In this document: in pieces, positions 39,297 through 48,004 of the stretch | How the letters are laid out: every line of letters starts with the position of its first letter | How positions within the stretch are numbered: position 1 is the stretch's first letter | DNA from: Collinsella sp. | GTDB lineage: Bacteria > Actinomycetota > Coriobacteriia > Coriobacteriales > Coriobacteriaceae | Direction of reading: 5' to 3' | DNA: 59,042 nt | Assembly: GCA_019419545.1 (NCBI GenBank) | Contig: DXZT01000020.1 | Span: forward strand, 1-59,042 | Notes under the pieces: model-generated | Told to the model about the DNA's origin: nothing | The model's database searches: none | Seen by the model: the letters and a program-made list of their open reading frames with translations, nothing else | Translations under genes and position numbers: made by a program

Positions 39297-40265
39297 ATGA
39301 ACGCACACGATCTGATCAAAGAGGCAATTGCCGAGAAGGGCAAGTTCGACAGCGTCTACTGGATTGCTTGCGGTGGCTCCATGATCGATTTGATCCCGGC
39401 TCATGAGCTTCTGCAGCGCGAGGCAACCACCTTCACTTCGTATATCTATACGGCTCGCGAGTTCGATATCATGCGTCCGCGCCGCTTGGGTGAGAAATCC
39501 CTGGTCATTGCCTGCAGCCACAGTGGCAACACCCCCGAGGTCGTCGAGGGCTGTGAGATCGCCCTTGCCGCCGGCGCTACGGTGATCGCCCAGACCGACA
39601 ACGCTGGATCCAAGATTGACTCTGGCAAGTGGACCACGTGGGTCTACCCGTGGGGCGAGGGCGTGCCGCAGGCCGAGGTCCCCGCTGGCATTTCGCTGTC
39701 GCTTGCGGCAGAGCTGCTCGATCAGCAGGAGGGCTACGTCGATCTTGCCGATATGTATGCCGGTATCGCCGAGATGGATAAGATTCTTCCCCCGGCACGC
39801 GAGAAGGTAAATGCCGAGCTGGGCGATCGTTTTGCCAAGCTTTGCCAGGAGCATGAGTTCTTCTATATTCTGGGCAGCGGTCCCAACTTTAGCCAGACCT
39901 ACGGTTTCGCTATCTGCTCTCTTATGGAGATGCAGTGGCAGCACTGCAGCTACATCCACTCTGCCGAGTACTTCCATGGCCCCTTCGAGGCTACTCAGGA
40001 TGGCGTTTTTTACTTCCTGCAGATGGGCTCCAGCGAGTGCCGTGCTATGGACGAGCGCGCCCTGGCGTTCCTTAAGACGCATACCGATACGCTGATGGTG
40101 CTCGATGCCAAGGAGTACGGTATGGAAGCCGTGCCGGCGAGCGTCCGTGCCTATCTGGACCCGGTGCTGTTCTACGCCATGAACTGCGAGCTGCGTGCCG
40201 CACGCGGCAAGGTGTTTGACCATGATCCCGATTTCCGTCGCTACATGGGCGTCGTCGAGTACTAG
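39297..40265 (+). CDS. FrlB-like SIS-domain sugar-amine deglycase
   Basis: The 322-residue protein contains two SIS domains (VYWIACGGSMIDLIPAHELL; FYILGSGPNFSQTYGFA) and HSGNTPEV for phosphate binding. SAEYFHGPFEA is the family Glu-x-x-His-Gly-Pro motif. The C terminus FRRYMGVVEY resembles the tail of FrlB as I recall it. FrlB splits fructoselysine-6-phosphate into glucose-6-phosphate and lysine; the related GfrE/GfrF enzymes act on glucoselysine-6-phosphate. I infer deglycation of a phosphorylated ketosamine. AAAGGAA precedes ATG 39297. Confidence 0.85.
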   Translation: MNAHDLIKEAIAEKGKFDSVYWIACGGSMIDLIPAHELLQREATTFTSYIYTAREFDIMRPRRLGEKSLVIACSHSGNTPEVVEGCEIALAAGATVIAQTDNAGSKIDSGKWTTWVYPWGEGVPQAEVPAGISLSLAAELLDQQEGYVDLADMYAGIAEMDKILPPAREKVNAELGDRFAKLCQEHEFFYILGSGPNFSQTYGFAICSLMEMQWQHCSYIHSAEYFHGPFEATQDGVFYFLQMGSSECRAMDERALAFLKTHTDTLMVLDAKEYGMEAVPASVRAYLDPVLFYAMNCELRAARGKVFDHDPDFRRYMGVVEY

Positions 40266-40278
40266 AAGGGTAAATACC

Positions 40279-41142
40279 ATGGCATTTAACGTTAACGCGC
40301 TCGGATTTGGCGACAACGTCGTCGATCGCTACGAGCATATCCACACCATGTATCCTGGCGGCAACGCGGTGAACTTCGCCGTTTATGCCAAGAAATGCGG
40401 TGCCGCACGCTCCGCATACATGGGCATTTTTGGCAATGACGCCGCTGCCGAGCATGTCATTGCAAGCCTCGAGGATGAGGGTATCGAACTTGACAAGTGC
40501 GAGCAGATGATTGGCGAGAACGGAGCGGCTCGCGTGACCGTCGTTGACGGTGACCGTGTCTTCCTCGGCTCCAACGAGGGCGGTATCCGTGGCGATGCGC
40601 GCTATGTCCTCGATCGCTTTGACCTTTCGTACATGAAGCAGTTCGATGTGGTTCATTCGGGCAACTATTGCTTTACCGAGCGCGAGCTGCCCAAGTTGAA
40701 GGCTGCGGGCGTCACGGTCTCTTTTGACTTTTCGGACGACTCCACCGACGAGTACTACGAGCAGATTGCGCCCTACGTCGATTTTGCTTTCTTTAGTGCG
40801 GCGGATGCCGCGAGTGAGGACGAGATTCGCGAGCGTCTGGCATGGGTGAAGGGCCTGGGTCCGCGTTTTGTGTCGGCTACGGCGGGCGCCGAGGGCTGCA
40901 TTGCTTACGACGGCGAGCGTTATTACCGCCAGCTGGCTAAACCGGTAACGGACATGAAGGACACCATGGGGGCGGGCGACTCGTTCCTCACCTCGTTTTT
41001 GATGTGCTATCTCGATTCCGCCAAGCGTGGTGAGGATGGCGCCGAGGCCATCGAGCGCGCGCTCGATTTTGCTGCCGGGTTTGCCTCGACCGTGTGCGGC
41101 ATGGAAGGTTCTTGGGGCCACGGAGCACCAATCGTCGAATAG
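40279..41142 (+). CDS. FrlD-like PfkB-family sugar kinase
   Basis: The 287-residue ribokinase-fold kinase has GFGDNVVDRYEHIHTMYPGG, GGNAVNFAVYAKKCGA, SFDFSDD, PYVDFAFFSA and the ATP-site DTMGAGDSF with the catalytic Asp. These blocks parallel fructoselysine 6-kinase FrlD closely. It follows the deglycase by 13 bases, as expected for the kinase-deglycase pair that phosphorylates the sugar amine and then cleaves it. Confidence 0.88.
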   Translation: MAFNVNALGFGDNVVDRYEHIHTMYPGGNAVNFAVYAKKCGAARSAYMGIFGNDAAAEHVIASLEDEGIELDKCEQMIGENGAARVTVVDGDRVFLGSNEGGIRGDARYVLDRFDLSYMKQFDVVHSGNYCFTERELPKLKAAGVTVSFDFSDDSTDEYYEQIAPYVDFAFFSAADAASEDEIRERLAWVKGLGPRFVSATAGAEGCIAYDGERYYRQLAKPVTDMKDTMGAGDSFLTSFLMCYLDSAKRGEDGAEAIERALDFAAGFASTVCGMEGSWGHGAPIVE

Positions 41143-41212
41143 CTTAAGAAAGCGTACGGCGGTCTGGCTATGAGGCCTTGGACAGCCGATGCAAAACAAT
41201 AAGCGAAACGCG

Positions 41213-41246
41213 AAAAGGGGGCTCGTTATGTGGTGGGTCCCCTTTT
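41213..41246 (+). terminator. Stem-loop between the two kinase genes
   Basis: AAAAGGGG (41213-41220) pairs with CCCCTTTT (41239-41246) around an 18-base loop in a 121-base gap, the widest inside the operon. The right arm ends in TTTT, so it may attenuate expression of the distal genes. Confidence 0.5.
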
Positions 41247-41263
41247 GAACATTGGAGAAGAGT

Positions 41264-42064
41264 ATGGGTATTAAAGCGTGTGCGGCTGGTTTTTGCTGCG
41301 CGGACGTCTATCAAAACATCGGCGTGTTCTATCCGACTGGTAACGGCATTGACTGGGGTATCCATCTTGCACGAATGGGCGTTTCGGTATCCGCCGTGTC
41401 GGTTGTCGGCAAGGACGAGTACGGAGACAAGATGAGGGAGGCGCTGGCCGCTGAGGGGTTCGATATCTCACACCTGCGGGTGGAGGATGGCGACACTTCG
41501 GTGATGCTCATGGCATTGAAAGACGGCGTCGATCGTGTGCATCTCGAGGCAATCGATGGCGTAATGGAGACATATCGACCGAATGAAGACGACCGGGTGT
41601 TTATCCTAGAGCATGACATCATTCATACCGACCTGTTTGGCAATTGTTTGGACCTCCTGCCCGAGTGGCATGATGCGGGCAAGACGGTGGTTATGGACTT
41701 CTCGGTGTTCAGCCAGGATCCCGAATATGCCTGCGAGAATCATTTTCCCTACGTTGACTACGCATTTATGTCGTTTGAAGATGACACTCCGGAGCTGCGA
41801 GACTGGGTACGTCACGCGCAGGAATTGGGGCCGCGCGTTGCGGTTGCCACGCTTGGCGAGAAGGGAAGCATTGCCTATGACGGTGAGCGCTTCTATGAGT
41901 GCGGGATCGTGCCGGCGGAGAAGGTCGTTAATACCGTGGGTGCCGGCGACTCGTATATCGCCGGGTTTACCAAGGGCGTGATCGATGGCCTTGATATTCC
42001 GGCGTGTATGAAGGCGGGCGCTGAGCTGTCGTCCCGAGTGATTGGTTCTTTTGAGCCGTACTAG
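41264..42064 (+). CDS. Second FrlD-like PfkB-family kinase
   Basis: The 266-residue protein has the same fold and block order as the first kinase (YPTGNGIDWGIHLARMGV, VGKDEYGDKM, MDFSVFSQDP, FPYVDYAFMS, NTVGAGDSYIAGF). The two differ widely in sequence, so this is not a recent tandem copy. A different epimer, chain length or amine moiety may be its substrate. GGAGAAGAG precedes ATG 41264; a TTG at 41252 would remove that site. Confidence 0.88.
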   Translation: MGIKACAAGFCCADVYQNIGVFYPTGNGIDWGIHLARMGVSVSAVSVVGKDEYGDKMREALAAEGFDISHLRVEDGDTSVMLMALKDGVDRVHLEAIDGVMETYRPNEDDRVFILEHDIIHTDLFGNCLDLLPEWHDAGKTVVMDFSVFSQDPEYACENHFPYVDYAFMSFEDDTPELRDWVRHAQELGPRVAVATLGEKGSIAYDGERFYECGIVPAEKVVNTVGAGDSYIAGFTKGVIDGLDIPACMKAGAELSSRVIGSFEPY

Positions 42065-42091
42065 GGTCAAATGCCTGGAAAGGAGTACGAA

Positions 42092-42952
42092 ATGGCTATC
42101 GACATGTTGGTCCATCCTATGCTCTACGGCGAGATCTGTACGCCGGGTGATGAGCCTGATGGATTCGGTTTTTGGTCACGAGAATTTGGTATGGGGCATA
42201 TGGGCCCCATGGATTGGGATGAGCTTCAAGTCGAGATGGACGTCTGCGATGTGCAGAAGAGCGTGCTCATGCCGCTCGATGTAACCACGGCATGCGGAGG
42301 GCACTTTGGCACCAATGACCAGATTGCCATGCTGGTTGCCGCACATCCCGATCGTCTGTGGGGATTTGCGAGCGTAGACCCGCAGGTGAGCGGTGCCGCA
42401 GACGAATTGGAGCGCGCCTTTACCGAGTTGGGGGCAAAGGGGCTTTGCCTGCATCCTGCAAAGCAGGGTTTTGCCCCCGATGATGCTGTGGCCGAGCCGC
42501 TTTACGAACTGTGCGAGCGCTATAACAAGCCGGTGGTTTTCCATGCCGGTATGTCTTGGGAGCCGGGCGCAGAGCTCTCGCGCAGTAACCCGCTTGCATT
42601 TGAGCACACAATCGCAACGCATCCAAATGTGCGTTTTAGTTTGACCCATTTTGGCTGGCCCTGGGTGCGCGAGACCGTGGCGATACTGCTCAAGTATCCC
42701 AACTGCTACGCGGACACCTCTATCACTTACATCGATTCGCCCGAGGAGATGATGCAGCGTCTTTTCACGGTCGATATGGGGCCGCTGTGGTATGAGCGCG
42801 CGCTATCGCACCAAGTGATGTTCGCCAGCAATACGCCGCGCTTCCGTGCATTCAAACTCAAGCGGGCGCTCGATACCGTGCCCATGCGCGATGGTGCGCG
42901 AGAAAGGCTCTACTGGGGTAATGCCCTGCGTTTTCTTGAAGGGGATGAGTGA
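42092..42952 (+). CDS. Amidohydrolase 2 family (TIM-barrel hydrolase/decarboxylase)
   Basis: The 286-residue protein has GLCLHPAKQGFAPDD, VVFHAGMSW with a metal His, FSLTHFGWPW with a second His, and YADTSI. This is the PF04909-like core of the ACMS decarboxylase and amide-hydrolase group, lacking an obvious N-terminal HxH (MLVHPML instead). It begins 27 bases after the second kinase, with AAAGGAG upstream. The function is unknown; in context it may act on a product of the sugar-amine cleavage. Confidence 0.8.
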   Translation: MAIDMLVHPMLYGEICTPGDEPDGFGFWSREFGMGHMGPMDWDELQVEMDVCDVQKSVLMPLDVTTACGGHFGTNDQIAMLVAAHPDRLWGFASVDPQVSGAADELERAFTELGAKGLCLHPAKQGFAPDDAVAEPLYELCERYNKPVVFHAGMSWEPGAELSRSNPLAFEHTIATHPNVRFSLTHFGWPWVRETVAILLKYPNCYADTSITYIDSPEEMMQRLFTVDMGPLWYERALSHQVMFASNTPRFRAFKLKRALDTVPMRDGARERLYWGNALRFLEGDE

Positions 42953-43383
42953 ACATGGTGACGCTCGAGACATTGAGCTATCTATCGACTGCTCCGGACC
43001 AGTTCATCGATATTACCGAGGACGTGCACGCTGCCATCGAGCGCAGCTCGGTGACCAATGGCTTGGCGGCGATTATTTTGTCGCATACGACCTGCGGAAT
43101 CGTGGTAAACGAGGGGCTGCCCTGCGTGGAGACGGATCTTATGGAGACGCTTGATCGCATCGCCCCACTCGATGCCCCCTATGCGCATGCACACTTCCTG
43201 CCGAGCTATGGAGCCACCGGTAACAACTCCTGTGGGCATATCAAGAGCATGATTTGTGGAAACAGTTGCTTCTTTCCCGTCCAAGATGGCCACATCGTGT
43301 GCGGAAGTGCCCAGAACATCTATCTTGCGGAGTTTGACGGTCCGCAGAAGCGAAAAGTGTATGTCGAGGTGCTGGGGGAGTAA
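42949..43383 (+). CDS. YjbQ-family protein (UPF0047)
   Basis: The 144-residue protein has the family landmarks LAAIILSHTTCGIVVNEG, GHIKSMICG and QNIYLAEFDGPQKRKVYVEV, with the conserved His of SHTT and GHIK. E. coli YjbQ can replace thiamine-phosphate synthase weakly in vivo, and archaeal members have been proposed as phosphatases; the true role is unsettled. Its presence in a sugar-amine operon is unusual. GTG 42949 overlaps the previous stop (GTGA) and has AAGGGG five bases upstream; ATG 42955 is the alternative. Confidence 0.85.
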   Translation: MNMVTLETLSYLSTAPDQFIDITEDVHAAIERSSVTNGLAAIILSHTTCGIVVNEGLPCVETDLMETLDRIAPLDAPYAHAHFLPSYGATGNNSCGHIKSMICGNSCFFPVQDGHIVCGSAQNIYLAEFDGPQKRKVYVEVLGE

Positions 43384-43416
43384 CGTCCCTGCAATAACCC
43401 TATTAAGGAGCACGTT

Positions 43417-44226
43417 ATGTCGTTTCTAACCTCGATGTTCAAGACCGAAAAGCCGGTTATCGGAATGCTGCACCTGCGTCCTCTGCCGGGCGATCCACTG
43501 TATTATCCGGGCGGAAGCGTGTCGCAGGTCGTGGAAGCCGCCAAGCGCGATCTCGAGGCGTTGCAGCAGGGCGGTGTCGATGGCATTTTGATTACCAATG
43601 AGCTCTCGATGCCCTATGAGCAGCATGTTTCTCCCTCAACCCTTGCATCGATGGGCTATGTAATCGGGGCTCTATCCCATGATCTGTCGACTCCTTGGGG
43701 AGCTGAAGCTATTTACGATGGTGATGCCACAATCGAGCTGTGCGCTGCCGTCGACGCGCAGTTCACGCGCTGCAATTTTTGCGGTGCCTGGGCCGGTGAT
43801 CTCGGGCTGATTAACCGAGATTTCGCTCACACTATGCGTCGCAAGGCGGCGCTGCGCCTGGACGACCTCAAGCTTTTTCACTTCATCACGAGCGAGGGGG
43901 AGGTTTATCTCAACGACCGCACGACTGCGGACATTGCCGATTCACTTCTCTTTAATTGCCTACCGGATGCGATGGTCATCGGCGGTTCGGCTGCCGGTCG
44001 TGGCGCTTCGGGCGAGCTTGCCGATGAGGTCCGCGAGCGTGTTGGCGAAGTGCCCGTGGTATGTGGCACCGGTTGTCGCGAAAATACCGTGGCTGACGTA
44101 TTTGCTCACTACGATGGCGCGTTTGTCGGCACGTGCTTAAAGCGCGACGGAAAGCTGGATGCCCCGGTTGATGTTGAGCGGGTGGTTCGTTTTATGGCTG
44201 CCGCTCGTACGGCGCGAGGGGAGTAG
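43417..44226 (+). CDS. BtpA/SgcQ-family TIM-barrel protein
   Basis: The 269-residue protein has the BtpA-family opening KPVIGMLHLRPLPGDP, GGVDGILITNE, and C-terminal phosphate-binding turns (VIGGSAAGRGASG, VVCGTGCRENTV, GAFVGTCLKRDG). Cyanobacterial BtpA is tied to photosystem I stability, whereas SgcQ sits in an E. coli sugar operon. The fold suggests a nucleoside- or sugar-phosphate enzyme. AAGGAG precedes the start. Confidence 0.88.
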   Translation: MSFLTSMFKTEKPVIGMLHLRPLPGDPLYYPGGSVSQVVEAAKRDLEALQQGGVDGILITNELSMPYEQHVSPSTLASMGYVIGALSHDLSTPWGAEAIYDGDATIELCAAVDAQFTRCNFCGAWAGDLGLINRDFAHTMRRKAALRLDDLKLFHFITSEGEVYLNDRTTADIADSLLFNCLPDAMVIGGSAAGRGASGELADEVRERVGEVPVVCGTGCRENTVADVFAHYDGAFVGTCLKRDGKLDAPVDVERVVRFMAAARTARGE

Positions 44227-44232
44227 GCACCT

Positions 44233-45750
44233 ATGGCGCTCTATCTGGGTATTGATATTGGGACAAGCGCCTCTAAAGGCGTTTTAATCGATAATCGATG
44301 CAACATCGTTTGCCAAGCCTCTTGTGGACATGAGACGGACAACCCGTGTGATGGATGGTACCAGCATGATGCTGAGGCAGTTTGGTGGGGCGATTTTTGC
44401 CGCTTGTCACGCGAGCTGATGGTGCGATCGGGGGTTAATGCGGCGCAGATCGGATGCGTGGGCCTTTCCGCATTGGGTTGCGACTGCGTACCGGTCGATA
44501 CCGAGTGCAACGCGCTGGCGCCCGCGATTTTATATGGAGTCGATGCACGTTCGAAGCCGCAGATTGACGAGCTTCTTTCCGAATATGGGCCAGATCGCGC
44601 ACGCGAGCTTTTCGGGCACGATCCCTGTTCGTCAGATATTGCTCCAAAGATCTTGTGGTTTAAGGAGAATATGCCCGAGGTGCACGAACGCGCTGCGAAG
44701 TTCCTGACGGCGTCATCGTTTCTGTGCGCGAAGTTGACGGGGCGTTTTACGGTGGACCGTTATTTGGCGGAGGATTTTCTTCCCCTATATGACCGCTACA
44801 CTTGGAAGGTTGATGCTCGGGAATGTGCTCGTTTCTGCCGGCCTGACCAGATGGCGGAGGTAATGTCGGCTACCGATATTGCCGGGGTGATTACGCAGCG
44901 TGCGGCTGAGGCGACGGGGCTCGCGGCAGGGACACCTGTCTTAGTGGGAACGGGCGACTCTGGTGCCGAGGCCATTTCGACGGGTGTATTCCGTCCCGGC
45001 GATATGATGGTTCAGTTGGGGAGTACGGCGTATTTCATCTACCTAGCTGATCATATGATCGATGATGCCCGTCTGTGGCCAGGGACGTTTATCATTCCCG
45101 GAACTTACGGGATCTGCGCGGGGACCAATACGGCGGGTGCGCTCACATCGTGGCTGCGCCAAGAGCTGTATCGCGACGCCGTAGAGGCCGAGGGCCACGG
45201 TGGCCCCGATGCATATTCGGTCATGGCGCATGATGCCGCCGATGTGGCGCCGGGTGCCGATGGGCTCCTGTGCCTGCCGTACTTTGCGGGGGAGCGTACT
45301 CCGCTCAACGATCCCGAGGCACGTGGCGTCTTCTTTGGCCTGACCGGAAGGCATACGCGAGCCCATATGGTTCGCGCCGCCTTGGAAGGCGTCGCGTATA
45401 CCGTTGCATCCCATGTCGACATTATCGAGCGAGAGCATGGACTGCCAATTGGGCGCATTATGCTTGTCGGAGGTGGAACCAAGAATCCAGTTTGGATGCA
45501 GGCCATCGCCGACGTATGCGGGCGCGAGGTCTCGGTTGCCAAGGTTACGGTGGGCGCATGCTTCGGTGATGCCATCATGGCAGCTCTCGCAGGTGGCGCC
45601 TATGCATCATGGGATGAACTCGCCCGAGTCCTTGGCGTTGCGCAAACAATCGTGCCCGATATGACTGCCCACGAGCTATATGCGTCGCGCCGTCATATCT
45701 TTGACGAATTGTATACACGCAACCGTGATCTCATGCACGAATTGGTGTAA
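44233..45750 (+). CDS. FGGY-family carbohydrate kinase (xylulokinase-like)
   Basis: The 505-residue kinase has phosphate-1 loop YLGIDIGTSASKGVLID, WYQHDAEAVWW, the catalytic Asp region YGVDARSKPQ, GTGDSGAEAIS and the C-terminal adenosine motif LVGGGTKNPVWMQ. The family phosphorylates C3-C7 sugars and polyols; this one is nearest in style to xylulokinases, but the substrate is open. It is the last gene of the run, six bases after the BtpA-like gene. Confidence 0.9.
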   Translation: MALYLGIDIGTSASKGVLIDNRCNIVCQASCGHETDNPCDGWYQHDAEAVWWGDFCRLSRELMVRSGVNAAQIGCVGLSALGCDCVPVDTECNALAPAILYGVDARSKPQIDELLSEYGPDRARELFGHDPCSSDIAPKILWFKENMPEVHERAAKFLTASSFLCAKLTGRFTVDRYLAEDFLPLYDRYTWKVDARECARFCRPDQMAEVMSATDIAGVITQRAAEATGLAAGTPVLVGTGDSGAEAISTGVFRPGDMMVQLGSTAYFIYLADHMIDDARLWPGTFIIPGTYGICAGTNTAGALTSWLRQELYRDAVEAEGHGGPDAYSVMAHDAADVAPGADGLLCLPYFAGERTPLNDPEARGVFFGLTGRHTRAHMVRAALEGVAYTVASHVDIIEREHGLPIGRIMLVGGGTKNPVWMQAIADVCGREVSVAKVTVGACFGDAIMAALAGGAYASWDELARVLGVAQTIVPDMTAHELYASRRHIFDELYTRNRDLMHELV

Positions 45751-45777
45751 TGCCGCCGAACTGTACCGCCTTCCAAT

Positions 45778-45815
45778 AGGGACTGCGTTGTGCGATTCGC
45801 ATGTCCCTTGGCATT
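45778..45815 (+). terminator. Probable terminator of the frl-like operon
   Basis: AGGGACTGCG pairs with CGCATGTCCCT (one bulged base) around a 10-base loop, followed by TGGCATTTTT. Confidence 0.5.
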
Positions 45816-45829
45816 TTTGCCCACAGGGG

Positions 45830-46612
45830 TTAGCGAAGGTCAAAAACAGAGCGCGCATTTGCTAAAACTGCCGATTCGATGCGCTTTATGTCACATTTTT
45901 TGAGCGAGGCGATGCGTTCTGAGGTCCTTGTGAGCGATCTGATGAGCAATTGCGCGCTTGTTTCTGTGTTTGGCTCGGCCGGCGCATCGGTCTCGAGCAG
46001 TAGACGGTCGAGTGGAATCTGTCGTGCGTATTCGCGTCCTCGTTTAGATGCGAGCATGCGTTCGTTGACGGAAAAATAGCAGCCCGCATTACGCGCGCGG
46101 ACGAGTTCGTCCGAAGTGCCGCTAAACCAGTGGAAGATGATAACGGGGGAGTCGGAGTTTGGGATGAGTAGTCCATGCGATTCGAGGACGTCCAGTACGG
46201 TTCCCGCCGAACGAACGGCGTGAATTGATATTACGCGCCCGGTAAGAGGATGCTGCACGAGCGCATCGCAGAGCCGGTCAAATGTCTGTATTTGTAGCGG
46301 CTCACTTCCAGCAAAGCGCGCGGAAAAGTCGAGTCCGACTTCGCCGATGTAGCGCTCTTGGACAGCAACTTCGCAAAGCAGATCGACTTCGGCAGGACCG
46401 CAGCGGCCGTCGGCGAGCCACCAGGGGTGGAGCCCAACGCCAGCGATGACGCCTGGTAGGCGACGGGCGCGCTCGTTTGCGGCCGAAAAGTCGCGTGGGT
46501 CGACCCCGCAGTCAAAGAGCCCCAGACCCGACGCCGCCGACTCACTGGCTGCAGCATCGGGGCCGAGCATCAAATCAAGATGACAATGCGTGTCAAAGAA
46601 TTGCGGTTCCAT
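45830..46612 (-). CDS. TatD-family metal-dependent hydrolase
   Basis: The 260-residue barrel has the entry motif DTHCHLD, GEVGLDFSARF with the metal Glu, and the C-terminal LLLETDAPAEP with the catalytic Asp. TatD enzymes are Mg-dependent 3'-5' DNA/RNA exonucleases or D-aminoacyl-tRNA deacylases; I cannot separate these. It runs toward the FGGY kinase gene. Confidence 0.9.
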   Translation of the reverse strand: MEPQFFDTHCHLDLMLGPDAAASESAASGLGLFDCGVDPRDFSAANERARRLPGVIAGVGLHPWWLADGRCGPAEVDLLCEVAVQERYIGEVGLDFSARFAGSEPLQIQTFDRLCDALVQHPLTGRVISIHAVRSAGTVLDVLESHGLLIPNSDSPVIIFHWFSGTSDELVRARNAGCYFSVNERMLASKRGREYARQIPLDRLLLETDAPAEPNTETSAQLLIRSLTRTSERIASLKKCDIKRIESAVLANARSVFDLR

Positions 46613-46626
46613 CGCAGGACATCCTG

Positions 46627-47424
46627 CTAGTCCAGGCGTTGGCCGTCGGCGCGTACGCGCTCGGTGCCGCGCCCGCTGATCTGGCGGATAACCTCGCCGG
46701 CGATCATCTGACCCATGATGGGCGGCATAAAACTGGCGGTGCCCAACTCGGTGCGCTCGTGGATATTGGAAGGGTCGCGGGGCTGTGTCTTAACCGATTC
46801 CTCGCAGCTAAACAGTACATGTAGGCTCTTGATGCCGCGCTTCTTACATTCTTTGCGCATGATGCGGCTCATGGGGTCACGTACCGTATCGAAAATGTCG
46901 GCAAAGCGGAGGCACTCGGGATGGAGCTTGTTGGCCCCGCCCATGGAGCTAACCAAACGAATGCCGTGGTCCTGAGCATATTTGGCAATGGTAAGCTTGG
47001 CCGAGATGGTGTCGATGGCGTCGACGACGTAGTCGAGCTTGCCACCCGTCTGCTCCAAAACGCTCGCGAAGAACTCGTCGATGTTGTCGCTCAGCAGGTA
47101 TTCGGTGCGCTTGATAACGGTGGCGGCGGGATTGATATCGCGAATCATGGCATCCATCACGTCCACTTTGCGCTTGCCGATGGTGCTGTGAAAGGCGATG
47201 GCCTGGCGATTGATATTGCTGGGCGCGATGATGTCCTTGTCCAGAATGACGAAATGACCGATGCCGCCGCGGGCGAGTGCCTCGCAGCAGTTGGAGCCCA
47301 CGCCGCCGCAGCCGAGTACCAGCACCGTGGCGTCAGCGAGCTTGTCGAGTGCCTCGCGGCCCATGATGATCTCGAGCTTGGTGTCGCGCGTCTCGATGGG
47401 TGAAGCGGCTATGGTTTCGGTCAT
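46627..47424 (-). CDS. tcdA: tRNA threonylcarbamoyladenosine dehydratase
   Basis: The 265-residue E1-like ATPase has VLVLGCGGVGSNCCEALAR, the Asp-rich VILDKDIIAPSNINRQ, VVDAIDTISAKL, and late KECKKRGIKS and CEES. It cyclises t6A37 of tRNA to ct6A. The pattern matches TcdA/CsdL rather than ThiF or MoeB because a C-terminal ubiquitin-like partner and the rhodanese domain are absent. GGAGG lies upstream of the start; TatD is encoded 14 bases downstream. Confidence 0.9.
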   Translation of the reverse strand: MTETIAASPIETRDTKLEIIMGREALDKLADATVLVLGCGGVGSNCCEALARGGIGHFVILDKDIIAPSNINRQAIAFHSTIGKRKVDVMDAMIRDINPAATVIKRTEYLLSDNIDEFFASVLEQTGGKLDYVVDAIDTISAKLTIAKYAQDHGIRLVSSMGGANKLHPECLRFADIFDTVRDPMSRIMRKECKKRGIKSLHVLFSCEESVKTQPRDPSNIHERTELGTASFMPPIMGQMIAGEVIRQISGRGTERVRADGQRLD

Positions 47425-47725
47425 GGATATCCTCCGATGGGGAAGCGAATCGTGTTTTAGCTATCGCCATTATAGGTATTATTGCGATTCCATTTGAGCC
47501 CTTGGAGCTTGTTGAAATGGGATCGGGATTCGCATAAGACTGAAGCAGATGGCACCCGTTGCAGCGGGTTGGCCAACTCCGAAACACGTTTATGGCGTGA
47601 GAAGTGGCCGTCTTCGCATTACGCGGGGGTGGCTATTTTTTTTGAGTGTAAGATTAGACAATTAGACAAACATCTAAATATCGAGTATAGTGTGTGCGTC
47701 ATGAGAGATGATGAGAGGAGGTCTT
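47425..47725. promoter_or_regulatory. Divergent region with SdpR-type promoter/operator
   Basis: No gene is seen in this gap. On the plus strand TTAGAC (47662-47667), 18 bases and TATAGT (47686-47691) form a promoter. TTAGA-N6-TCTAA (47662-47666 / 47673-47677) is a palindrome over the -35 and spacer, a good site for the ArsR-type repressor encoded next. On the minus strand TATAAT (47474-47469) may serve tcdA. Confidence 0.55.
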
Positions 47726-48004
47726 ATGCCGGGAGAGGGTTTTAAGGCGCTTGCCGATCCAACGCGACGGCGCATTTTGGAGTTGCTGCGCGAGGGCAAT
47801 TGCACGGCGGGGGAGCTTGCCGAGCATTTCGATATCAGTAAGCCGTCGCTGAGCCATCACTTGGCGACGCTCAAAAACGCCGGGTTGGTGACCGACGAGC
47901 GCCATGGCCAAAACATCGTTTACAGCTTAAACACCACCGTCATGCAGGACTTGATTGGCTGGTTTATGGGCTTTACAAACACGGAAGGTGATAAGGATGA
48001 ATAA
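47726..48004 (+). CDS. ArsR-family regulator (SdpR-like)
   Basis: The 92-residue winged-helix protein (GFKALADPTRRRILELLR, ISKPSLSHHLATLKNAGLV) lacks the metal-binding Cys of ArsR and matches the small SdpR autorepressor type. It overlaps the SdpI-like gene by eight bases, so the two are translationally coupled as in sdpRI of B. subtilis, where SdpI at the membrane sequesters SdpR. ATG 47726 has GAGGAGG upstream. Confidence 0.88.
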   Translation: MPGEGFKALADPTRRRILELLREGNCTAGELAEHFDISKPSLSHHLATLKNAGLVTDERHGQNIVYSLNTTVMQDLIGWFMGFTNTEGDKDE

